Origin: Firmicutes bacterium HGW-Firmicutes-4
GTDB lineage: Bacteria; Bacillota; Clostridia; Eubacteriales; Eubacteriaceae
Assembly (NCBI GenBank): GCA_002841405.1
Contig: PGZR01000015.1
Location: 1-39,019, forward strand
Length of the DNA: 39,019 nucleotides
Direction: 5' to 3'
Positions within the stretch are counted from its first letter, which is position 1, and each line of letters opens with the position of its first letter. Both the position numbers and the translations under genes were made by a program. The notes under the pieces were generated by a model, which saw only the letters and a list, made by a program, of their open reading frames with translations, did not search any database and was not told the DNA's origin. Below are positions 33,431 through 39,019 of this stretch, piece after piece.

Positions 33431-33480
33431 TTTATATAAGCCCTCCACATCTTTATACAAACTTTATAGAATCTATGATA
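33431..33480 (+). promoter_or_regulatory. Phased TTTATA direct repeats, candidate OmpR/KdpE-type operator
   Basis: TTTATA begins at 33431, 33452 and 33463, and a related TATGAT at 33474. The last three are spaced 11 bases apart and the first is 21 bases before the second. Helix-phased direct repeats are typical of OmpR-family regulator sites. They lie about 75-125 bases before the truncated trkA gene. Which protein binds them is inferred. Confidence 0.45.
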
Positions 33481-33554
33481 ATTTTTTAGTAGGGTAAATA
33501 ATACCAAAACTATTTCATTTATCCATCATCTCAGCTTCATATTAGGAGAAAACG

Positions 33555-33817
33555 ATGTATATCATTATTATTGGCTGCGGCAAGCTAGGCAGCACCTTGG
33601 CCAAAGCGTTATCCCTCACCGGATACGACGTTTCGGTCATCGACCACGATGGCAAAAATTTGAATGTTCTGGGAAGCGGCGACCGTACCGATGAAGAAAA
33701 TCTGGTGATCTGCGAGATTGCCAAGCTCGGAAAATCATCATTGGTCTTGTCCTGGTATGTCTGGCTTTCGTGCTTGGCTTAATCTATCTCAAGGTCATAA
33801 AAAAAAGTGATGGTTAA
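33555..33817 (+). pseudogene. Truncated TrkA-N (RCK) potassium-regulator gene joined to a foreign tail
   Basis: AGGAG precedes an ATG that opens MYIIIIGCGKLGSTLAKALS, the Rossmann GxGxxG of TrkA/RCK proteins, followed by YDVSVIDHDG. At GSGDRTDEENLVICEIAK the sequence skips about 30 residues expected in TrkA-N. The frame then leaves the family at LGKSS and stops at 33782. In another frame from about 33731, KIIIGLVLVCLAFVLGLIYLKVIKK reads to a stop at 33815. It looks like the last membrane helix of a different protein. The locus therefore records two junctions. A short product of 75 residues could still be made. Confidence 0.75.
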
Positions 33818-33831
33818 ACCATCACTTTTTT
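33801..33831. terminator. Bidirectional terminator between trkA remnant and thioesterase
   Basis: AAAAAAGTGATGGT (33801-33814) pairs perfectly with ACCATCACTTTTTT (33818-33831) across a three-base loop, with T-rich tails on both strands. It serves both converging units. Confidence 0.88.
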
Positions 33832-33879
33832 TATTATTCTAGTTAGTTTCAATTCTTCTTGAATTTCGATTAGGACATT

Positions 33880-34269
33880 TTAATTTTTGATAAACCCGGT
33901 GGCATTGAATTTGGCAACCAGCACCGCATTGTCCTCATCAAAAATATCCACGTTATAGTTGCAGAGACTGCGGCTTGATGAGATTTCGGTAGCTTTGGCC
34001 AGCAGCGTTTTCCCCTTGGCCGGTTTGAAATAGTTGATGTTGGCATTAATGCCAACACTAACCTTTCCGCCGGCATTGGCTGCAGCCGCAAAGGCAAAAT
34101 CCGCCAGGGTAAAAATCGCCCCTCCCTGAACAATGCCCAAGCCATTCAAATGTTCTTCTTTAATCGCCATTCTAACCTCGGCATAACCGATATCAACAGT
34201 TATCAACTCCAAGCCAAGCAATTTGGCAAACTGATCATTTTTAACTGTTTTAATCATTTCTGTATTCAT
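33880..34269 (-). CDS. PaaI-type hotdog-fold thioesterase
   Basis: Hydrolyses acyl-CoA thioesters, typically of aromatic or short acids. The 129-residue single hotdog domain has HLNGLGIVQGGAIFTLADFAFA, with the family's GG and catalytic Asp, and VSVGINANINYFKPAKGKTL in the second half. It has the normal length for PaaI/YbgC-like proteins, which form tetramers. It lies 26 bases downstream of the methyltransferase gene in the same direction. The substrate is unknown. Confidence 0.87.
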   Translation of the reverse strand: MNTEMIKTVKNDQFAKLLGLELITVDIGYAEVRMAIKEEHLNGLGIVQGGAIFTLADFAFAAAANAGGKVSVGINANINYFKPAKGKTLLAKATEISSSRSLCNYNVDIFDEDNAVLVAKFNATGFIKN

Positions 34270-34295
34270 TTGATCTGCCTTTCCAGTGGTGTTAA

Positions 34296-34868
34296 TTATT
34301 TTTTAGAGAAAACGAGACCATAGAAATTTTCAGTAAAGATCATTGTTTCCTGACATTCAAAATCAATTTCCTTTAACATCGCAGTTAGCTCTTCGCTGCC
34401 AATCCGATGGTCGACAGGTGGTCCCATTTCTGTTTCCCCTTTTTCCCAATCAATAATGGCCAGCTTGCCTCCGGGTTTGATAATCCGGCTGCTTTCTTCC
34501 AGAAATTGATTCTTATCAACAATTTCATGGATCACATTAACCATCAAACCAAAACTGACGGACTCATCCGGAATCATCAGATCCAGTTCTGCGGTTTTTA
34601 CGGTCTTTATATTTTTTATGCCTGCTGCTTTACTGCGAAGCTCAACCTCTGCCAGCATTTCCGGTGAGGTATCCAGGGCATAAGCGCAGTTGTTCCCAAT
34701 CATCTGTGCGGCCGGAATGGTAAAATAGCCAATGCCGCAACCAATATCCGCCACACTATCAGTTGGTTTAAGGCCTAATTTTTTCAATGTTTCAACTGGT
34801 GGCAGGTTTTCCCGACGCCACTCATTATCCAGCTTCTTTTTATTGTGAGGGTTAAATTTATGTGCCAT
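34296..34868 (-). CDS. Class I SAM-dependent methyltransferase
   Basis: 190-residue methyltransferase of the UbiE-like type. Motif I is VADIGCGIGYFTIPA (near residue 38), followed by the acidic YALDTSPEML, and GLMVNVIHEIVDKN as the central motif. GGKLAIIDWEKGETEMGPPVDHR lies in the post-motif region. AGGAG precedes the ATG. No fused specificity domain is seen, so the substrate cannot be named. It is the first gene of a short operon with the thioesterase and is separated from nspC by that gene's terminator. Confidence 0.85.
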   Translation of the reverse strand: MAHKFNPHNKKKLDNEWRRENLPPVETLKKLGLKPTDSVADIGCGIGYFTIPAAQMIGNNCAYALDTSPEMLAEVELRSKAAGIKNIKTVKTAELDLMIPDESVSFGLMVNVIHEIVDKNQFLEESSRIIKPGGKLAIIDWEKGETEMGPPVDHRIGSEELTAMLKEIDFECQETMIFTENFYGLVFSKK

Positions 34869-34961
34869 ATGTTTCTCCTGTTCGTGCTCTAATCTTCCTG
34901 GAATAATTCTAATTTAAGCTATTATACCATAAAGACTCCCCGGGCTAGTAGCTAAATTCCC

Positions 34962-34996
34962 TAAAAAACCGACTGTCAATTAGGACAATCGGTTTT
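34962..34996 (-). terminator. Rho-independent terminator of the polyamine genes
   Basis: On the minus strand AAAACCGATTGTC pairs with GACAGTCGGTTTT around CTAATT, and the T-run continues to TTTTTTAG. The stem overlaps the last codons of nspC and contains its stop codon. Confidence 0.85.
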
Positions 34997-36125
34997 TAAA
35001 ATCTTCATAGCCAAATTGTTTGACCATTTGAATCCTTTGTTCCTCAGTAAAAATGGCAATGGCCGGGAGATTCATACCATTAAAGGTGTTGGTTTTAACC
35101 ATCGAATAAATGGCCATATCACAGAACACCAGGTGGTCGCCAATTTTTAGCGGTTGCTCAAAGGCGTAGTCGCCGATAATATCCCCGGCCAGACAGGTCG
35201 GTCCGCCCAGCCGATAGGTAAAGGGTTTTTCACCCGGCAATGCTGCCCCGATAATGTTCGGCCGGTAGGGCATTTCCAGCACATCCGGCATATGACAGGC
35301 AGCGGAGGTATCGAGAATGGCATTGTGAATGCCGTTATCGACGAGATCCAGCACCGTCGCCACCAGAAACCCCGTGTTAAGGGCCACGGCTTCGCCGGGT
35401 TCAAGATAGACCTTTAGCCCATAAGTTTCCTGAATCCGCTTGATACAGGCAATCAGTTTTTCGACATCGTAATCATCCCGGGTGATGTGATGACCGCCCC
35501 CGAAGTTAAGCCATTTCAGCTGCGGCAGAAATTCGCCGAAATTTTCTTCCACCGCTTTCAGGGTTTCCTCCAAAGCATCGGCATTCTGCTCGCAGAGGGT
35601 ATGAAAATGCAGCCCGCTGATACCTTCCAGCAATTCTGATTGGAACTGAGCCCGGGTGACCCCCATCCTTGACCCTGGTGAACAGGGATCATAAATGGCG
35701 TGATCCTGGGTGGAGCATTCCGGATTGATCCGGATCCCGCATTCCCGTCCGGCACTCAGGGCTTTTGGCTTAAATTTCTGCCACTGATTGAAGGAGTTAA
35801 AAACGATATGGTCGCAGAGCCCGACGATATCATCAAACTCATCGTCACGATAGGCGGTGGCAAACACATGGGTTTCGCCACCCATCTCCTGATGGCCCAG
35901 CCGGGCTTCAAAGAGCCCACTGGCCGTAGTACCGGCCAGATAGCGGCCGATCAGAGGATAAAGCGAAAACATCGAAAAAGCCTTTTGGGCCAGCAGAATC
36001 CGACACCCGGTGGCTTTTTGGACCTGATCCAGAATTTTTAAGTTTTTTATCAGCAGGCTTTCATCGACCAGATAGCAGGGCGTCGGCAATTCCCTGAAAG
36101 CGTCCGTTAATTCCATTTCCGCCAT
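34980..36125 (-). CDS. nspC: Carboxynorspermidine/carboxyspermidine decarboxylase
   Basis: PLP enzyme of the alanine-racemase fold that decarboxylates carboxyspermidine to spermidine (or carboxynorspermidine to norspermidine). The 381-residue protein has the Schiff-base lysine in ILLAQKAFS, the phosphate-binding LNFGGGHHITRDDYD, GLHFHTLCEQ, and the active-site cysteine in GGPTCLAGDIIGDYAF. The start PTPCYLVDE is also typical. It begins two bases after the stop of the synthase gene, so the pair is translationally linked. Whether it makes spermidine or norspermidine depends on the diamine supplied. The agmatinase upstream argues for putrescine and therefore spermidine. Confidence 0.92.
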   Translation of the reverse strand: MAEMELTDAFRELPTPCYLVDESLLIKNLKILDQVQKATGCRILLAQKAFSMFSLYPLIGRYLAGTTASGLFEARLGHQEMGGETHVFATAYRDDEFDDIVGLCDHIVFNSFNQWQKFKPKALSAGRECGIRINPECSTQDHAIYDPCSPGSRMGVTRAQFQSELLEGISGLHFHTLCEQNADALEETLKAVEENFGEFLPQLKWLNFGGGHHITRDDYDVEKLIACIKRIQETYGLKVYLEPGEAVALNTGFLVATVLDLVDNGIHNAILDTSAACHMPDVLEMPYRPNIIGAALPGEKPFTYRLGGPTCLAGDIIGDYAFEQPLKIGDHLVFCDMAIYSMVKTNTFNGMNLPAIAIFTEEQRIQMVKQFGYEDFKNRLS

Positions 36126-36127
36126 GC

Positions 36128-37327
36128 TTAATCAACCAGCTCCGGTTCAAAACTTTCCTGCCAGGGCAGTCCCCATTTGTTCAGGGCTTCCATAAATGGA
36201 TCGGGATCGAACTCTTCGATATTGTAAACCCCGGGTTTTTGCCACTGACCGGTCATTACCAGCATCGCGCCGATCATAGCCGGTACCCCGGTGGTATAGG
36301 AGATCGCCTGGGAACCGACTTCTTTGTAACATTCTTCGTGATCACAGACGTTGTAGAGGTAGTAGGTTTTATCCTGGCCGTCTTTTTTGCCCTGGAAGAT
36401 ACAACCGATATTGGTTTTTCCTTTGGTGCGGGGCCCCAGAGTTGAAGGATCTGGTAATACGGCGGCTAAAAACTGCAGCGGTACAATCATCTTGCCCTCA
36501 TATTCGATCGGTTCAATCGAGGTCATGCCGACGTTTTCCAGACATTTCAGGTGGGTCAGATAGCTTTGCCCAAAGGTCATAAAGAAGCGAATCCGTTTGA
36601 TGCCCTTGATATTTTGACCCAGCGATTCCAGTTCTTCGTGATGGAGCAGATACATATCTTTGGGGCCAATTTCCGGGAAATTGTAAACCCGCTTGATTTC
36701 CATCGGCTCGGTTTCAATCCACTGTCCGTCTTCCCAATAGCTGCCATTTGCGGTAACTTCGCGAATATTGATCTCCGGATTGAAGTTGGTGGCAAAGGGA
36801 TAGCCGTGGTCGCCGGCGTTGGCATCGAGAATATCGATATAATTGATCTCATCAAACTGATGCTTCATCGCATAGGCTGAAAAAACGCCGGTCACTCCGG
36901 GGTCAAAGCCACTGCCCAGCAGGGCGGTAATCCCGGCTTTTTCAAACCGTTCCCGGTATTCCCACTGCCATTTATATTCGAATTTGGCGGTATCTTCGGG
37001 CTCGTAATTGGCCGTGTCGACGTAATGGGTTTTGGTGGCCAGACAGGCGTCCATAATGGTCAGATCCTGATAAGGTAAGGCCAGGTTCAAGACGACATCC
37101 GGCTTGACTTCTTCAATCAGCGCAATCAGCTCATCGACATTGTCGGCATTGACCTGGGCGGTGGTGATTTTGGTCGCCCCGCCGTCCAGTTTCTTTTTTA
37201 AGGCATCGCACTTGCTTTTGGTCCGGCTGGCAATGCAAATTTCGGTAAACACGTCGCTGTTTTGACAGCATTTATGAATGGCCACACTGGCAACACCGCC
37301 ACAACCGATAATTAATGCTTTTCCCAT
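36128..37327 (-). CDS. Carboxynorspermidine/carboxyspermidine synthase (saccharopine dehydrogenase family)
   Basis: Condenses aspartate semialdehyde with putrescine or diaminopropane using NADPH. The 399-residue protein begins with Rossmann motif ALIIGCGGVASVAIHKCCQ and has VVLNLALPYQDLTIMDACL, THYVDTANYEPEDTAKFEY and LLGSGFDPGVTGVFSAYA, all typical of this branch of the LYS1-like family. A very strong AAGGAGGAAC site lies before the ATG. Immediate coupling to nspC distinguishes it from true saccharopine dehydrogenase. A 134-base gap with a large hairpin separates it from speB. Confidence 0.92.
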   Translation of the reverse strand: MGKALIIGCGGVASVAIHKCCQNSDVFTEICIASRTKSKCDALKKKLDGGATKITTAQVNADNVDELIALIEEVKPDVVLNLALPYQDLTIMDACLATKTHYVDTANYEPEDTAKFEYKWQWEYRERFEKAGITALLGSGFDPGVTGVFSAYAMKHQFDEINYIDILDANAGDHGYPFATNFNPEINIREVTANGSYWEDGQWIETEPMEIKRVYNFPEIGPKDMYLLHHEELESLGQNIKGIKRIRFFMTFGQSYLTHLKCLENVGMTSIEPIEYEGKMIVPLQFLAAVLPDPSTLGPRTKGKTNIGCIFQGKKDGQDKTYYLYNVCDHEECYKEVGSQAISYTTGVPAMIGAMLVMTGQWQKPGVYNIEEFDPDPFMEALNKWGLPWQESFEPELVD

Positions 37328-37381
37328 AATTTGTTCCTCCTTAATATTTTCTCTAATACTTTAGGTTATCTCTCAACTACC

Positions 37382-37425
37382 GTACCGACCAATTGTTAAT
37401 CTGTTGTTGTAACAATTGTCGGTAC
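37382..37425 (-). promoter_or_regulatory. Long inverted repeat between speB and the carboxyspermidine genes
   Basis: 17 bases at 37382-37398 (GTACCGACCAATTGTTA) pair with 16 bases at 37410-37425 (TAACAATTGTCGGTAC), with one bulged C and an 11-base loop. No T-run follows on the minus strand, so it is not a standard terminator. Possible roles are an RNA processing or stability element, an attenuator stem or a protein-binding palindrome. Confidence 0.6.
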
Positions 37426-37461
37426 TACGTTCTGATTCTATTTTTAAAATTTCTAACTCTA

Positions 37462-38310
37462 TTATGCCATCGCCAATAAGAGTTCCCGCAGCACCTTGCA
37501 GGCGACAGCGGTGGAAGCACCGCTCTGGTCATAGATTGGCGAAAGCTCGTTAATATCACAGCCAACCAGATTCAGCTGGCTGACTTGTTGGATCGCTTCA
37601 AGCAGCTCCGTAAAGCTGACGCCGCCGGGTTCCGGGGTGCCGGTACCCGGGAAAACGGACGGGTCTAATACATCCAGATCCAGGGTGAAATAGACCGGTT
37701 GGCCCTGCAGTTTTTTGATCACTTCAGCCAGGCCATTAAAATTAAACTTCTGGGTGGTGACATGATCTCTGCCCCACTGGAACTCACTGCGTTCCCCGGA
37801 GCGTATCCCGAATTGATAGATCCGGTGATCGCCAATGATGTCCCAAACCCGGTGCAGCACCGTGGCATGGGACAGCGTCACACCCAGATAATCATCCCGC
37901 AAATCAGCATGAGCATCAAAATGAACCACGTGAAGCTCCGGATATTTCCGGGCCACCGCCCGGACTGCCCCCAGAGTCACCAGATGCTCGCCGCCGATCA
38001 TGACCGGCCGCTTATTATCTCTTAATACCCTGGTAGTATAGCTTTCAATCGCTGCCAGCGCTTTTTCGGTATCGCCAAAACAGAGCTCCAGATCGCCGCC
38101 GTCAAAAATGGCCAGATCTTCCAGATCTTTGTCCTGATAGGGGCTGTAAGTTTCCAGTCCGTAGGATTCACCCCGCATCGTGCGGCTGGCAAAGCGGGTG
38201 CCGGGTCGAAAAGAGGTGGTCGAGTCAAAGGGGGCGCCAAAAACGACAATGTCCGCTTCACCATATTCGTTGTCACAACCTAAAAAGGTCTCAATATTTT
38301 TATTCAACAT
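37462..38310 (-). CDS. speB: Agmatinase
   Basis: Hydrolyses agmatine to putrescine and urea. The 282-residue ureohydrolase has the manganese ligands in MIGGEHLVT, HFDAHADLRDDYLG and LDLDVLDPSVFPGTGTPEPGG. The GTGTPEPGG version of the last motif is characteristic of agmatinase and distinguishes it from arginase. FGAPFDSTTSFRPGTRFA near the N-terminus also fits. It overlaps the end of speE by 11 bases. Putrescine made here can feed both SpeE and the carboxyspermidine route. The matching arginine decarboxylase is not in the window. Confidence 0.93.
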   Translation of the reverse strand: MLNKNIETFLGCDNEYGEADIVVFGAPFDSTTSFRPGTRFASRTMRGESYGLETYSPYQDKDLEDLAIFDGGDLELCFGDTEKALAAIESYTTRVLRDNKRPVMIGGEHLVTLGAVRAVARKYPELHVVHFDAHADLRDDYLGVTLSHATVLHRVWDIIGDHRIYQFGIRSGERSEFQWGRDHVTTQKFNFNGLAEVIKKLQGQPVYFTLDLDVLDPSVFPGTGTPEPGGVSFTELLEAIQQVSQLNLVGCDINELSPIYDQSGASTAVACKVLRELLLAMA

Positions 38311-39019
38311 CTTTTAACAGTTCCTCCACATAGTTTGGCAGCGCAAAGGCGCCAACATGCAATTGGGTATTATAGTAGCGGGTTTTTAAACCCTGAGCAT
38401 TCCACTTCACGGCCTTTAAATCCTCAATCGGATGGTATTTTTTTGAGGCAAAACCAAACAGCCAGTGTCCTGAGGGATAGGTGGGAATATGAGCCTGATA
38501 GACCCGGCTGATCGGGAAGGACTCGACAATACGCTTATGAGCCCGCTGCATCGCCACGGCATCATCCAGATAAAAAGCACTTTCGTGCTGATTGACCATA
38601 ATTCCGTCTTCTTTCAGGGCCTTATAGCAATTGCCATAGAACTCTTTGGTAAACAGGCCTTCGCCGGGACCAAAGGGATCGGTGGAATCGACAATGATCA
38701 GGTCATATTCATTTTCACAGCGGCGAATAAATTTCAGGCCATCCTGATAATGGACGGTTACCCGCTCATCATTAAAGCAGCAGGCTGTTTGAGGCAGATG
38801 CTTTTTACAGACTTCCACCACCAGCTCATCAATTTCGACCAGATCGATGTGTTCAACCAGCGGATAGCGCACCAACTCGCGGATGGCGCCGCCATCACCG
38901 CCGCCGATAATCAACACTTTTTTGGCAGCCGGGTGAACGGCCATGGGAATATGCACCATCATCTCATGGTAGATAAACTCGTCTTTTTCGGTCAGCATCA
39001 TGTAACCATCCAGGGTTAA
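38300..39019 (-). CDS. speE: Spermidine synthase, 5' end cut by window edge
   Basis: Transfers an aminopropyl group from decarboxylated SAM to putrescine, releasing methylthioadenosine. The frame is open to the right edge and reads LTLDGYMMLTEKDEFIYHEMMVH from base 39019, so the start lies outside, probably about 40-45 residues upstream. The ATG at 39001 is internal. Motifs: VLIIGGGDGGAIREL, HIDLVEIDELVVEV and LIIVDSTDPFGPGEGLFTKEFY, the last with the catalytic Asp. It needs decarboxylated SAM from a SpeD that is not seen here. Confidence 0.93.
   Translation of the reverse strand, partial: LTLDGYMMLTEKDEFIYHEMMVHIPMAVHPAAKKVLIIGGGDGGAIRELVRYPLVEHIDLVEIDELVVEVCKKHLPQTACCFNDERVTVHYQDGLKFIRRCENEYDLIIVDSTDPFGPGEGLFTKEFYGNCYKALKEDGIMVNQHESAFYLDDAVAMQRAHKRIVESFPISRVYQAHIPTYPSGHWLFGFASKKYHPIEDLKAVKWNAQGLKTRYYNTQLHVGAFALPNYVEELLKDVE

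Noticed and set aside
1..39019. Prophage, integrative element or CRISPR array
   Set aside because: No integrase, transposase, phage structural gene, attachment repeat or regularly spaced repeat was seen. The repeated DNA is explained by GGDEF-HD-GYP paralogy.

Overview
The window looks like chromosome from an anaerobic, low-to-mid GC Firmicute. The gene families, strong AGGAGG-type ribosome binding sites and polyamine gene set suggest a clostridial acetogen such as Acetobacterium. That assignment is inference from gene content; no rRNA or other marker gene is present. About 30 genes lie on the minus strand. Four genes or gene remnants read on the plus strand: ercA and its partner, a pair of uncharacterised genes, and a broken trkA. 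I see no tRNA, rRNA, CRISPR array, insertion sequence or prophage.

Layout. (a) 1-6404, mostly housekeeping: methylthioribose kinase (cut by the left edge), a FetAB-type metal exporter, a ferredoxin-nitroreductase, undecaprenyl-diphosphatase, a lipoprotein-like serpin and a beta carbonic anhydrase. (b) 6447-19391, a dense signalling island: two REC-PAS-GGDEF-HD-GYP response regulators flanking a CheR methyltransferase and a hybrid histidine kinase, then a PAS-GGDEF cyclase, a UV-damage endonuclease with an added C-terminal DUF1722-like domain, and a 7TM-PAS-GGDEF-HD-GYP sensor. (c) 19560-23971: a CDGSH Fe-S protein, a polar amino-acid ABC transporter with a small cupin, and a DUF523-DUF1722 (TudS-like) protein. 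(d) 24103-29931, signalling again: a CBS-GGDEF protein carrying a stub of a lost EAL domain, an ErcA-like iron alcohol dehydrogenase overlapping a PAS-GGDEF-HD-GYP gene, and a membrane PAS-GGDEF-HD-GYP protein. (e) 30300-33830, a region of gene decay: a KdpD/KdpE deletion scar, a pair of uncharacterised genes (DUF6323/DUF6179-like), a flavodoxin-family oxidoreductase and a truncated TrkA-type gene behind phased direct repeats. (f) 33880-39019: a hotdog thioesterase, a methyltransferase, and a polyamine cluster (speE, speB, carboxynorspermidine synthase, nspC) running off the right edge.

How they work together. Seven GGDEF proteins, five with a fused HD-GYP phosphodiesterase, lie within about 24 kb with no intact EAL or PilZ gene. 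Several environmental inputs (phosphorelay, GAF, PAS, 7TM, CBS, and possibly an alcohol-dehydrogenase-like sensor) therefore appear to feed cyclic-di-nucleotide turnover. The polyamine cluster encodes both the SAM-dependent (SpeE) and the aspartate-semialdehyde-dependent (carboxyspermidine) route. The MtnK at the far left could salvage the methylthioadenosine that SpeE releases.

Most notable leads: the UvsE-DUF1722 fusion, the ErcA/GGDEF-HD-GYP overlapping pair, the CheR-linked hybrid kinase without CheB or chemoreceptors, the EAL stub, and two separate potassium-system scars.
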